A DNA stretch of 64,000 nucleotides, taken from contig NC_134109.1 of assembly GCF_040939455.1 (NCBI RefSeq), forward strand, positions 51,240,001 through 51,304,000, in the 5' to 3' direction. This stretch comes from Microcebus murinus. Lineage: Eukaryota > Chordata > Mammalia > Primates > Cheirogaleidae. The stretch's first letter is position 1, and every line of letters begins with the position of its first letter. The notes beneath the pieces were generated by a model. The model had not been told where the DNA came from, ran no database searches, and worked only from the letters and a program-made list of their open reading frames with translations. Below are positions 47,001 to 58,859 of this stretch, one piece after another. A program made the position numbers and the translations under genes.

Positions 47001-48575
47001 GATCTACAGCTACTGTGGAGGCTTCTCTTCACAGGCCTCTATTAAAATACAGGCCACTCAAGCAGCATTACCAACCAGGCAGGGCACCTGTTTGAGGTGA
47101 TGAGTAAGAGCTGAAATCTAGCTTGCGCTCTGCTTCCCAAAATCTGCCCTGCCCAGAGGAGACACCTTTTTAAAAGTCACACAGAGGCAACAACATCCTG
47201 CATTAAAGCAGTTTCCCCTTTCACAGGAGTTCCTGCACCTTTCTTTCCCCTGAGGTTTCTCAGTACTACAGTGTGGCACACTCCCTTGTCAGTCCTCAGC
47301 CATGCAGCTCCAAACTAGAGGCAAGGTGAATTAAAGTAACTTACAGCAGAACACAAAAATCTATACACTAGTGGAACCACAATAGTGCAGTTGGTCTCAG
47401 ATTCCTTAGAGGTTTAAACTTAAGCCAGTGTTCCTTAGTTGTCATTTTATTTTAAAGTTCCAGTTCAGCTTTTCTGAGTGAATAAGCACTCTGAAATCCA
47501 GAGTTCTTTGTCCAGAGCCCATCCACTTTCACAATGCACATTTTCCCTCATAATGAGGGCAAGAGCTGACTGACTTACTACATTCCTAGATTTATAATTA
47601 AGAAATAGGCAAAAAAGCAAAACATGAAAAAGAGCTATGAAGGAAGCCAAGTTTGAGTGAAGTATTTAGAGATAAAGATGTGGAATTTCATTTATACAGT
47701 TGTTCTGCTACTTGCAAGTTCTACAGATTATAGGGAATGGAAATGGCAAGTTTTTGTTGTGTATCTGCTGCCTCTGTTGCAATGACAACCCCTTAATTGG
47801 CAAGCCTTTAACATCTAATGGCATTTAACATTATGTTTGATAGAAATAATCTTTCCAGGCTTTGTGACAAAGTTGTTTGATAAATCCCTACTAATAATAG
47901 AGGAAAAGATGTGATAATGCATGTGTTCTTATTTTGGTACTAAAAATTTACACTAGTTTTAGTCAAAACAAATTCTGATCTCGCCACTTGAAAATGTAAT
48001 TCTTATTCTTTCAAAAGATTGGGGGGTAAAAGCTTATAAAAGCTAGTTTTACATGTAGCTCTCTAGCAGGTTACTTATAATGTGGTTCTCTATTGAATTG
48101 CCTAAAATCTATTTCATCCATAAAGATATTCCATCCAAAAAAAGCCAGAGTATTTTGTATTTTAACCCAAGTCCTGGATTGCCTTCGACTGCCTCATGAT
48201 TAAAAATCAACTAGAATCTGTACCTGAATTCAGTTTTCATCTATGATTAAACACCAGTTTCAAATAGACAAGCAGCAGTCAACACATGGATTAAATGGTG
48301 CTTAATAATCATTAATATTTCTGATTGTTTCATCGTATAAATTAGCCTTGTCATTCCTTCCACACAATTTTGCCTCACTGCCATGGTAAGCTTCAAATGA
48401 TATCATATGAAATTGTTCTGTTTTTTATGAAATGAACCAAAAAAACATATAAAAATAAAAACCTTAGTCTTTAATACAAGAAAGAGAATCCTGAGAAGGA
48501 TATAAACTAATAGCATAGGTCACAGCTAAATGTATTTATATTAAATAGCCTCCAGATCACCCCCCTCGAAGGTGA
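44100..48575. other. Unassigned low-copy DNA, 4.5 kb
   Basis: No L1, Alu or other repeat is recognised with confidence, though 46890-46945 vaguely resembles an L2 or MIR tail in reverse. No exon, RNA gene or protein motif is supported. The frame at 46285-46518 (77 codons) has no recognisable homology. This could be intergenic or intronic. Confidence 0.45.
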
Positions 48576-48579
48576 GATC

Positions 48580-48994
48580 TGCTATGGTTTGAACATTTGT
48601 TCCTTCCAAAACTCATGTTGAAATTTAACTCCCAACATGGCAGTATTCAGAGGTAGGCCCTTTAAGAGGTGATTGGGTCATAAGGGTTCTGTCCTCGTGA
48701 GTGGATTAATCAGTTCATGCATTAATGGGTTAAAGGATTAATGGGTTGGTGGATGGAGAGTGGTAGCTTTATTAAAGGAAGAAGAGGGATCTGATCCTTA
48801 GCTCCCTTGCCATATGAGGCCCTATGCCACCTAGGGAATCTGCAGAGTCCCCACCAGCAAGAAAGTTCCCACGAGATGTATCCCCTCAACCTTGGACTTT
48901 CCAGCCTCCAGAACTGTAAGAAATAAATTTCATTTCTTATAAATCATTCGGTTTAAGGTATTCTGTTATAAGCAATGGAAAATAGACTAAGACA
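48580..48994 (+). mobile_element. MaLR-type (MST/MLT-like) solo LTR
   Basis: The segment runs TGCTATGGTTTGAACATTTG ... CAGCCTCCAGAACTGTAAG, AAATAAATTTCATTTCTTAT, ... AATAGACTAAGACA, the order seen in MaLR LTRs, with TG...CA ends and an AATAAA polyadenylation signal near 48921. No 5-bp duplication is evident and there is no internal sequence, consistent with an old solo LTR. A partial tandem of TTAATGGGTTAAAGGATTAA lies near 48722-48746. Confidence 0.8.
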
Positions 48995-49129
48995 ACACCC
49001 GTCCTCATAAATCCAATGCAAACCCTTCTCATGACTCTTCTTTACTCCCTACCCAAGTTTCTAGCCACAAAGTTGAGAAAAGCCTGGACCCAAACTCCTG
49101 AAATGCCTGCTTCCTTTTCCTCTACAGAC

Positions 49130-49412
49130 AATATCACTCTGGCCCTTCAAGATTTGTATGACACATCTTCTTCTCCTAGACCCTTTATCTGATCCCCAAC
49201 ACCTCCTTCAGCCTGAGTTAGGCACAGCTCCATCTTAGCACTTGGCATCGTAACATAAACATCCCCGTATATGTCTTTCTCTCTACTAAAATATGAGTTC
49301 CTTGAAGTGAACAACTGTATATCTGAGTCCCTATATTCCTAGTGCTAGCCATGCTGCCTTTCCAGAACACAATAAATGCTCAATAAATGTTCATTGAATG
49401 TAAGAACCAGGA
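49130..49412 (+). mobile_element. L2 LINE 3' end
   Basis: Ends with the L2 signature: TATGAGTTCCTTGAAGTGAA, then CATGCTGCCTTTCCAGAACA, CAATAAATGCTCAATAAATG and TTCATTGAATG. The upstream part is the expected pyrimidine-rich stretch. Confidence 0.75.
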
Positions 49413-50013
49413 ACCCAAGGATGAAGCGGTACATTTCCTCCACTGAAAGATAGGTTGGGAATACCTGCTCTATCCATTAACTCCCTGAAGAACTAAATAT
49501 ATCACTACAAAAGGTGGGTTTCTTTTCAAGGTTTCAATCATTTTCAAAAATGTCCATAGCTTAGTTATCTCCATTTCAAAGATGATCATATAGAAATGTG
49601 GTGAGCTCTTTTAGTTCATTTAATAGTTATCCCTCTCACATTTCTTGTCAATCCAGAAGAGCCAATGTGGTGTAGAATGCTACCTGTAGTTTTCCTTGTG
49701 GAAAAAGACAACAGCAAGAATACTTACCAATTAACTATTTAATTGTGAATTTCTCAAATTTTTCAAATCATTTTCTTGTTATTTTGGCTTCTAAACTCTT
49801 TATGTCCTAAGAAGCTTGCTTATTTGACACAGGCAAAATTGTCATTTCTTTTCCTTAGTCATTCATGTTAGCTGACAGGATAATGTTTCAATAATGTTTT
49901 CACAATAATGTTTCAATGTTCTATTTGCTTTCATTTAACCACATGTAGCTTTACTTTGTTAAGCTCCTGAATAAGTTTGCAGTTCAATCTCTGAGCACAA
50001 ATCTACATTCATG
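49413..50013. other. Unassigned DNA
   Basis: Nothing recognised in this stretch before the L1 insertion. Confidence 0.45.
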
Positions 50014-50026
50014 AAAACGGATAGTC

Positions 50027-50793
50027 GTTTTTTTTTTTAATTTCAGCATATTATAGGGGTACAAATATTTAGGTTACATATATTGCCTTTGCCCCACCCT
50101 AGTCAGAGCTTCAAGCATGTCCATCCCCCAGTTACTGAGCACCACATCCATTAGGTGTGTATATATCCATCCTCTCCTCCCCCTTCCACCTGCCTGACAC
50201 CTGATGAATGTTACTACTATATGTACACTTAAGTGCTGGTCAGTTAAGTCAGTTAATACCAATTGAATGGTGAGTACATAGGGTGCTTGTTTTTCCATTC
50301 TTGTGATACTTCACTTAGTAGAATGGGCTTCAGCTCTACCCAACATAATACAAGAGGTGCTAGATCACCATTGTTTTTTGTGGCTGAGTAGAACTCCATG
50401 GTATACATATACCACATTTCATTAATCCACTCATGTGTTGATGGGCACTTGGGTTGTTTCCAGATCTTTGCAATTGTGAATTGTGCTGCTATAAACATTT
50501 GAGTACAGATGTCTTTTTTATAGAATGTCTTTTGTTCTTTTGTGTAGATGCCCAGTAATGGGATTGCAGAATCAAATGGTAGTTCTACTTGCAGCTCTTT
50601 GAGGTATCTCCATACTACTTTCCACAAAGATTGTACTAGTTTGCAGTCCCACCAGCAGTGTAGGAGTGTTCCTATCTCTCCACATCCACGCCAACATTTA
50701 TTGTTTTGAGACTTTTTGATAAAGGCCATTCTCACTGGAGATAAGTGATATCTCATTGTGGTTTTGATTTGCATTTCCCTGATGATTAGAGAT
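50027..50793 (-). mobile_element. L1 3' end, antisense, with target duplication
   Basis: From a T-rich start through the reverse 3'UTR (ATTATAGGGGTACAAATATT) and ORF2 end to GATTTGCATTTCCCTGATGA. Flanked by AAAACGGATAGTC (50014-50026) and AAAACGCATAGTC (50794-50806), one mismatch in 13. It is 767 bp long. The 3' ending (CCCCTATAATATGCTGAAAT on its own strand) is a further L1 subfamily variant. Confidence 0.93.
50253..50774 (-). pseudogene. L1 ORF2 C-terminal fragment, still open
   Basis: The last 173 codons of ORF2 are open to the natural stop (FNWY, then TAA). Visible are [20 protein letters not shown], the cysteine/histidine cluster ([18 protein letters not shown]), [17 protein letters not shown], and [20 protein letters not shown]. 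It lacks the endonuclease and RT. It also has no promoter, so it is a truncated pseudogene in spite of its open frame. Confidence 0.9.
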
Positions 50794-50806
50794 AAAACGC
50801 ATAGTC

Positions 50807-52245
50807 TTTATGCACCTGAAAATTACATTCTGTTACTTCTTTAATGGCAAAGGATACATGTATTGCCTTGACTAGACTGCCTTTGTGTAGATTTATGAAA
50901 AAATTGTCAACTCTAAAAGGTTGGATCTTGATGTGTCTGTCTTACAAACCTGTGCAGTTCTTTGATCTCCAGTTTGAATCACTAAGGTAAGCTGTTCATG
51001 AGCTGAAACAGCAGGCATCATTTCTCCATCTGCTGCACAGCACTCCAGAGAAAAGAAAGTAAAAGGCCCAAAGAAAGTAAAAAGCAGGAAGGGAAAGAAC
51101 ATTTCTCTGTTTGTTTTTTTAACTTAAATGCCAGGAGCAAATCAAGCCCAAGAGTCTAGCTACTAAGGGAAAAGGCAGAATCCATCAGCATTTCCATGGG
51201 AAAAGGTAAGTCAGTTGCCCAGACACAGGAAAACGTCCCTGTAGGAGGGAGAAGAAAAATAAAATCAAGTACAAAACAGCTGTAAATTGAATTAATGCTA
51301 AAAACCTAAAACAATCAGTTAGTCATTAAGACTTATTTTTAAGAGCTCTCTCTCCCTTGCTTTGTTATAAAATCATTCTTTCTGAACCTCTCTGCAAGTG
51401 AACCAAGAAAATATGCCCCAAAACAGTGAGAAAACATTATATTCAATTTCATGCGATGTGAACACACTACTTGACATTTGGTTCCTCCACCAGGTCATTA
51501 CACCATGCAAAGTAAGAAGTGAAATCCTGGGTGTCATATGCCCAAATTAAAAGAAATCAGCATGCTGACTCCTTAACCAAGGTTGACAAGCTCTCCAGAC
51601 TGAAGGCTGTGGCCATTAAAACTGCAACTGTCTATTATTATCCCTTCTATGTGTTATTATTCTATTCTTAGCTGGCAGAGTTACTCTATCAGCATGAAAG
51701 CATCAGTCAAACTTCTGATTGATCACAAGAGCATTGATTAATATGGACACAAGAAGAGTTCTGTTAAAACTGCAGGATCTTCTTCCAAACAGCTCAAGCA
51801 TACAAAGCCAAACTTGGTACTGTGGTAACCAGAACACACAGCTTGTTATTTTTAATTACATTCCCTCCGTAGTTAGGTCTTTCCTTTGGAACAGTGGGTT
51901 ACTATTTAGCAACTTTTGAACAAGAGGGGTGGGCACACCATCCAGCAGGGAGCCTATAGGGTTCTTGATGCCTCCTATGTCAGACTTGCTAATAAATTCA
52001 CTCTAGCTAAAATGAAAGTCAGGGTACTCAGTGGGTATGAGGATCTTAATTTTAGTGAAACAATATTACCTATGCAACACGATATATCACAAATTTAAAT
52101 GCACAGATGCTGAGAAATACATTTCAAATTCTATGAACTCCTAAGAAACTTTACAACTGAAAATTAATTATAAATATTTTTGACATTGGGAATGCATTTG
52201 TGCCTGTAGTATTTGTTTGTTTTTAATGTTAACATTGTGTAGATT
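50807..52245. other. Unassigned low-copy DNA
   Basis: No repeat or gene is recognised. Frames of 60-69 codons carry no motif. Confidence 0.45.
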
Positions 52246-52249
52246 TAGA

Positions 52250-52370
52250 GCAGTGGTTCCCAACTAGGGATCAATTTTATCTCCCAGGAAATAGTTCACA
52301 ATGTCTGGACATTTTTGTTTGTCACACTGGAGGAAGGAGGAGGAGTAGCACTGACATCTAGTTATATAGC
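52250..52370 (+). mobile_element. MER5A-like hAT DNA transposon fragment
   Basis: CAGTGGTTCCCAACTAGGGA, TTTATCTCCCAGGAAATAG, CACAATGTCTGGACATTTTT, GTTTGTCACACTGGAGGAAG and CACTGACATCTAGTTATATA follow the left half of MER5A, a non-autonomous hAT-Charlie element. The right half is missing. An Alu lies just downstream. Confidence 0.85.
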
Positions 52371-52387
52371 ACTAATAAAACTCATGA

Positions 52388-52685
52388 GCTGGGCGCGGTG
52401 GCTCACACCTGTAATCCTAGCACTCTGGGAGGCCGAGGCGGAAAGATTGCTTGAGCTCAGGAGTTTGAGACCAGCCTGATCAAGAGTGAGACCCTGTCTT
52501 TACTATAAATAGAAAGAAATTAGCCAAACAGCTAAAAATAGAAAAAAATTAGCCAGGCACAGTGGCACATGCCTGTAGTCCCAGCTACTCGGGCCCAGGA
52601 GTTTGAGGTTGCTGTGAGCTAGGCTGACGCCACAGCACTCTAGCCCAGGAAAGAGGGTGAGACTCTGTCTCCAAAAAAAAAACTT
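52388..52685 (+). mobile_element. Alu SINE, internally shortened
   Basis: Starts GCTGGGCGCGGTGGCTCACA and ends GAGACTCTGTCTCCAAAAAA. CTCATGA at 52381-52387 and 52686-52692 is the probable target duplication. The right arm is missing the usual block between 'CTACTCGGG' and 'CCCAGGAGTTTGAG' (about 30 bp). Confidence 0.93.
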
Positions 52686-52692
52686 CTCATGA

Positions 52693-53279
52693 AAATTGGC
52701 AGTCCTCTGCACTGCTTTTTCCCCACTAGAGTTTCCCTTCACAAACACTTCATTGCTTCATCTAGCTACCCTTCATTTTTAAAGAATATACTTACACCAA
52801 AAATTCTTATAAGCAAGTTTAGATATTATTATTGACACTTTATTTTGCAATGAGAGGATTTAGCACTCTTTCCAACACCTCACCCCTTAACTTCCCTCTC
52901 TAATTTTACCTTTTTAATTCTCTTCTCCATTTCTTTCTGGAAGAGTTTTCTAACTTTATTTTCAACCATTTAATTTTTATTTAATTTTTATTTCCAAAGG
53001 TTTTTTTCTTGATCTCCATCTCCTTTCCCTTATTGTTGCTTTTTTTAGTAGCAACATATTTTTGATTCATGGATGAAATATGTCCTCACATTTCTCTAAG
53101 ATTATAAACTATGTTATTTTTGAAATTTTCTTTGGCTCATTTCTTGCTGTTTCCGTTGAGATCTGTTTTTTGTTTGTCAATTTTTTTAATATGGGAACAT
53201 TTACTTAAATATCTGATGATCTTTTACTGTTCATTTATGTTTAAAAGTGAGAAACTAAAAGGTTATTGGTAGGGCTTGC
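52693..53279. other. Unassigned T-rich DNA
   Basis: T-rich sequence with no recognised repeat or gene. Confidence 0.4.
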
Positions 53280-53630
53280 TCACTACAGACTTCACAGAGC
53301 ACAGTCTGGTGGCAATTGGCCATATTGATGGTAGTACCAACTGCCAATATCTGCATTAGTCAGGGGAGGCTATGCCTAACATCAACAACAACAATAAAAC
53401 GCAGTGCTTCACCATACTGAACTACGTGTCCACTCTAGGCCAAGGTGGCTCTGTAGGCAGCTGTACTTCTCAAAGTAGCTCAGCCATCTAGGCTGCTTCC
53501 AGGTTGTAGTTCCTTCATGCTGATATGCAGCTTCCATGGTCACTATTTCATAGCCCATTGGCCAGAAACAGTTACATGACTCCATCTAACTGCAAGGGTG
53601 TGGGAGGACCATATAAATATTCAGTCCCTC
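53280..53630. repeat. Possible ancient mammalian repeat
   Basis: The end of the block (GCCCATTGGCCAGAAACAGT, TACATGACTCCATCTAACTG, CAAGGGTGTGGGAGGACC) resembles the end of a dispersed ancient mammalian repeat that I cannot name. It is similar in kind to 54010-54480. Confidence 0.35.
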
Positions 53631-54009
53631 CATTGTCCTGACTCACATTTTTAAAAAGGATAAAGCATGTATAAATGGGGTTTTGAATATTAGGAGAGTT
53701 TAGAACAATCAATAGGAATATATGTCTTTCTTCCCATATAATTTGACATATTTTCTCCTTTTGAGCTTCATTAGAGTCGGAATTGCTCAGGAGAGGGGAA
53801 AAAGGAAAAACAATGCATTCCTGTTTCTTTTCATCTTTATTTGAATCTCCATGCATGGAATTCTCTTTAGAAATCCAAACCAATACAGATGTGTGATTAA
53901 TGTGACTATGACCATCAAGTGGATTGTTAAGGAAAGGGAAATTTTTAAAGTTTTCAAACATACTGTTTTTAAACTCAATCACTACATTTACAAAATTCAC
54001 TACATTTAA

Positions 54010-54480
54010 GATGGAGGAGCAGACATCTCATCCAGTTATCTCTCTCTTCTTAACAAACCACCCTACCCCAAACTTAGTGGCCTAAACAGTAATCTTTATA
54101 TAATGCTTAGAGATCTATGGGTCAGGAATTCAGAGGGAACACAACTGGTCTCTGTTCCTTCATGTCTGGGGCTTCATCTAGGAAGACTTCAAACCTGGGG
54201 CTAAGATCATCTGAAGGCTCATTCACTCACATATCTGGAAGTTAATGCCGGCTGTTGCCTAAGACTGGATTTTCTACTTGTGGCTTCTCCATATATCTGT
54301 ATGGGCTTCCTCACAGCCTGATTCCAAAAGAACAGGGCAGAAGAGTGTTGTATTTTTATGAGCTAGCTTCAGAGTCATCAAGCCTCACTTCTTCCATATT
54401 CTATTGGTTGAGGCAGTCACAAAGGGCAACCCACTTTCAAAGGCAAGAGATATAAACTCCATCTCTTGATAGGGATGTGC
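54010..54480 (+). repeat. Ancient mammalian repeat, family not resolved
   Basis: The block starts 'TTAACAAACCACCCTACCCC' + 'AAACTTAGTGGCCTAAACAG' and proceeds to GATCTATGGGTCAGGAATTC, GCTCATTCACTCACATATCT and CTATTGGTTGAGGCAGTCAC, an order found in a common dispersed mammalian repeat. The name is not recalled with certainty. Non-coding. Confidence 0.55.
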
Positions 54481-57370
54481 CACGGATCTAGGCAAGCATG
54501 TGAGATGAGAGATGTTGACTAAGATCAAGAAGCAAGAGTTTACCATTATAGTCTCACCTAACAACTAACTCATACAAGAACTTTACTAATGGACAGATTT
54601 CATTATCATATATACAGTCTCATCATGTCCTATTGAATGGACTATCTGAAGGTCTAGCTGTCTAAGAATCAAAACTCAGCAATTCAGGAAAAATGCAAAC
54701 CCAATAGTCACAGAACGTGAGGTTCATTATGAAATATTCAAAAGGTAGTAATGTCATCCTTTATTTTCTCACTCTAGGAGTGTCTGGGAGAAGAAGGGAT
54801 AAAGGGAGAGACAAGTCTGTGTATACCCAAATGATCTACTTCACCAAAGGAAGATCTACTTTTTCATTTCTCCAAATGTCTAAATATGACTAGAAGAACA
54901 GGATGAGGAACAGGATTTCACGAATAGATCTCTGAGCAGAAATTTAGTTGTGAAATTCATTCATTAAGTTACCTTAAAAAACATTTACGTTTCTAAAACA
55001 TAGTCAGAAATACAATAGAAATAAGACCACTTCTTCTGTGTGCAAGAAGCTTCTACACTAATAAGCAAGCAATCAATACTTTGTATTAATAATAAGCACT
55101 ATATGGGTATGCATGGGGGCTCCTCGGGATGGGTATTTAGCCAGCTGTTTATAGCTAATATCCATTCTGACTGGGCTGTTGTCTGCTTTGATTGCTTGGT
55201 GCCAATGCCACAGCAGGTGAAAAATATTTTCAGTAGCACCCTTGGTGGTATTATAAGAGAAGAGGGTACCTGAGTGTCCAGCCTGCTTGGGGAACTGCTG
55301 GTAATAACTAGAGCTGTAGCTCAGAATGCAAAGTGGGGAGTGGCAATGGAGGAGGCTGGAGAAATAAACTGTAGTCAGGGCATAAAGGGTCTTCTATGTT
55401 ATTTTTGGGTAAATGGAGAGCTATCAAAGAGATTTCAATCAAAAGAGCAAGCCAATCATACTCTGTCTTTTGAAAATATTATTCTGCATGGCCTGTGAAA
55501 AACTGAGGGGAGAATATACTAGGAAGCAATTTCCAGAATGCAGAGAAGAGAAAAGCAAAGTAAAGGGTGATGAAGATCAAGGAAAGTAGACAAATATTAA
55601 GAAGGTGGAATTTAAAGAATTTTTTGATTATTGGATGTGAGTGAGCCAGAGAAGAAGGAGGACAGTTTTAAAGGATGACCAGATTTCCAGTGTGGCAACT
55701 GGGATAATAGCTACTATCAAAGACACAACCCAGTCTAACCTTTGCCACTGCAAGGCAGAAAAACAACAGTAGCAGCTCAGTTCCAGATGAGACAACCATC
55801 ATCAGGATGGTACTCAGGTCTAGCTTGACAGAGAGCAGAAACCAATAAATTTAGGGAGATAATTATTCCCTCTTTCTCTCTCACTCCATCTCCTCTGCCA
55901 CACATACCCCCAGAGACCTGGATATTACACCTGTTGTAAGAACAGTGTTGGCTGAAGGACATGAAGGTCTCTTTAGGGGACTACTATAAGTGGGAGCAAA
56001 ACATGGAGAGATTGAGCCCAAGTGGAAATCCCAGAAAGAACAGAAGCTAAGTCCTGGGAATTATATCCTCCTTCAAGGAATACTTTACTAGCCCTTCTAA
56101 ACCAAGAAAAGGTACTCAGTGGAGCAAGATTTCAAGAGAACCAGTAAGCTAGCATGTCCTGGTTGAGAAATAATGATTTTTATAGCCCCATTATTTTCAG
56201 CAATTGAAATCCCTTGAAATTAAAAATCCTCAGGTGGGGTTGTGAAAATTCAACCAAAATATAATCTTCAGAGAAGGAAAACAGAAAAGTTTTTTCTCCA
56301 GTCTTGAAGAAATGTAAGTACTGATGTTCCTATATAGTGGTTGCTTTCCCAAGAGAGTTTCCTCTGGATTATCTCTCATTTCTAGAGCTATCTAAGATAT
56401 ACCTATTTATCATGGAATAGCATCTGATGTTCTCTCTAATTCTACAAATAATCTAATGTGTAGTTCCTGCAGCTTAATTAATTCTTAATTATATTCCAGT
56501 TTCAAATCTCTTTATTTAATATCTAAATAATCTTCCTAGGGATTCTGCTATATTCAGAAGAGGTCATTCTGAGGCATGACCTCAGAATGACCAAAATTCC
56601 TGCTAAAGTCAATAATTGTATCACTTTAAGTAATCCGCAGAGATTTTGTTTAACTTCTTTATTTTGATAGCTCTTGGGAAAGTACTATTACAATTGATTA
56701 AAATGTTCCTCTTCAGAGACTATGGATATTTTGCATGCCTTGATTTACTAAGTTGTGTCTCAGCTTTAAACAGAAAGTTAGCATTCCAAAAGTAAGCCAC
56801 TCTATCGGTGGTATTAAAACGTAAAGTTAACCTAAGAACATGTCACAGAATTTTTAAATTGGCAATGTCTAGGACCTCAACTTACTTCCTCTTAGCCTTG
56901 CCTCTGATTTCAGTTATGGGTGGGTGGATGTCTCCATGCATGGCTTGGACTCCACACTGACAGCATCTCATCTCAGAGATGTGATATGTCTCTAGCTTTC
57001 TGTCCCCAGGTATTAACAGTTCATCTCAGCAGCTATGTGTACAGCTCAGAAGCTCAGGGGAAGAAGCACCTCCAGTGGCAACCCTTGCTGATGAATAAAT
57101 GTTCCCACCTCACTTCATTAGGCAAGCAATTCTTGGAGGCGCTCTGCATGCTTCTCGGGAAGTCCCAACAGAATTGAACTCCGTTGCCTCCAGCAGTAAC
57201 CTCAGTCATGTCCCCTTATATTGTTTTTTTTTTTTCCTTTCCTGTCCCACTCTCCCCAGGTCCTTCCTTCTACGTCCAGGAATGACTGCCCAAAATAAAC
57301 CACCTACACATATGCCTTTCTCTGGCTCTGCTTTCAGGTGGTACCAAAACTAAGACAGCTTTCCTCTAGT
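54481..57370. other. Unassigned low-copy DNA, 2.9 kb
   Basis: No gene is supported. Part of 55370-55690 has the flavour of an ancient repeat. A perfect 13-bp inverted repeat occurs at 56562-56592, and the pyrimidine tract at 57225-57260 has no clear exon after it. Confidence 0.4.
56562..56592. repeat. Perfect 13-bp inverted repeat with 5-nt loop
   Basis: GGTCATTCTGAGG (56562-56574) and CCTCAGAATGACC (56580-56592) are exact reverse complements around CATGA. No flanking element explains it. Confidence 0.95.
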
Positions 57371-57377
57371 CAAACTC

Positions 57378-57490
57378 CTTCATTTTAAAGATGAGGAAAC
57401 ATCTGTACAAAGTATAATACTAGTTACAACAAAAGCTAGATCTCAAATCTCCTAGCTTCCAGAATAGCACATTTTATTTTACTGCCTAGG
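57378..57490 (-). mobile_element. MIR SINE fragment, antisense
   Basis: TTCATTTTAAAGATGAGGAA ... ACAAAAGCTAGATCTCAAAT ... is the reverse MIR order. Diverged and short. Confidence 0.6.
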
Positions 57491-57539
57491 ACCTCATCAA
57501 ACATTGAACAGTATGAAATAATAAGTAAGTGCTGAACTG

Positions 57540-57900
57540 TGGTGCAGGAGACCTTCAGAGCAGCTGGCACTTCAGAGGGGATAGCCGTGAGTAAGCACTG
57601 GTGCTGGTAGGGAGGAATTTATAGAGGAAAGAACATAAGCTGGGCCTTAAGTAAATGTACATGCGTAGGATATTCCAATAAAAGGAAAAGATAAATGAAA
57701 GTATTAAAGTCAGAATCAGTAGTTGGTATTCTTAGGATATCTTGTACATTAGTCTGGCAGGTCACATTGAGACATAGAGGAAATGCTGAATAGGTAAGAT
57801 GGTGCCAGATTATAAAACTTCACAAGCCAAGCAAAGGAATTTAAAGATCGGGTAATCAAATGACTGATTGCCTGATCTTCAGCTGAGGTAAAGAAATGTT
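57540..57900. repeat. Possible ancient mammalian repeat
   Basis: Phrases such as GCTGGGCCTTAAGTAAATGT, AGGATATTCCAATAAAAGGA, and GGTAAGATGGTGCCAGATTA resemble the same dispersed repeat type as 27365-27990. Family not resolved. Confidence 0.35.
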
Positions 57901-58059
57901 AAGAAATCTGACTATCAACACTCAATTAGAAACTGATCAAGATAGAGACAAGTTCAGAACCCCTGTCTCCACACTTTTAAATCCTATAGTCCTTTTATCA
58001 CTATCCTGCTCTTCCAAAGTTACCTCAACACATTTTAAAAGCTAAGGATATTTTTGTAC

Positions 58060-58320
58060 TATGATTTTCATGGAATAAAATCCAAATCCTTAGCCTGATT
58101 TATTAGACTCTTTGCCATCTGAGCACTGCTTACCCTTCCTGCTTTAGTCAACTCATTCAGCCCAAGCCCTATGCTCCTGAAGTAGTCCTCATGGTCACTT
58201 ATACCCTCCTGAAAATTTTCTTCCTCCCTTGGGGTGGTGCCATTCTGTTTTGGCACATTATTTCTCTCCTTGCTATTATTTACTAAATTTCAACTTATTC
58301 ACCTTCACTGGTTGAGAACT
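58060..58320 (+). mobile_element. L2 LINE fragment
   Basis: AAAATCCAAATCCTTAGCCT, GACTCTTTGCCATCTGAGCA and CTTACCCTTCCTGCTTTAGT fit the L2 phrase order (a 'CAAACTCCTTAGC' block, then a 'CCACGATCTGG' block). Diverged. Confidence 0.65.
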
Positions 58321-58559
58321 ATGTCCTGAGTTCCCAGGTGCTTTCATTTCTAGTCTTTCTGAGATTCTATATAATCTTAATATCCATGCAGATGATCCAT
58401 ATAATAACATCATGGCTACATATCTTCATGACCTGCATTTCAACTATCTTCTATCCACTTCAAAATAGCCTGGACCTTGTCATCAACCAAAACTGCATCA
58501 ACTTTGAAATCTTAAATTCTAAAATGTTAATCCAAATGTAAACTCAGAGTCTTTCTTCT

Positions 58560-58840
58560 CTTTCACTATCTTCTTCTATTTGTATATCCATTCAACCACC
58601 TATATGTACCAGGCTTTAAGTGGGACCCTAGAGAAACAGTGATGAATGAGACATTCAAGGTCCTTGTTCTCACAGAGCTGGTATCCTAGTTACAAAAACT
58701 AACAAGAAATTAGTGACAAAAACTATGACAGGGGAAATACAGAATGCTACAGGGATTTATATGAGAAGCTCCTAACCCAGATTTAAGGCCAGGAGCTTCC
58801 CAGGAAATAATGTCTAAGGTAGGCCCTCACCAAGACTCTT
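58560..58840. repeat. Possible ancient repeat
   Basis: TATATGTACCAGGCTTTAAG, ACAGTGATGAATGAGACATT and GTTCTCACAGAGCTGGTATC resemble the same dispersed type as 27365-27990. Confidence 0.4.
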
Positions 58841-58859
58841 CAGATGCTTGATTCTTCCA

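Noticed and set aside
53572..54000. 142-codon minus-strand frame.
   Set aside because: The frame has no recognisable domain and overlaps a possible ancient repeat. Its start is not ATG in clear context. I cannot support a gene.
55040..55498. Two consecutive plus-strand frames (77 and 74 codons) separated by a stop.
   Set aside because: They looked like a broken gene, but no protein family is recognised and part of the DNA resembles an ancient repeat.
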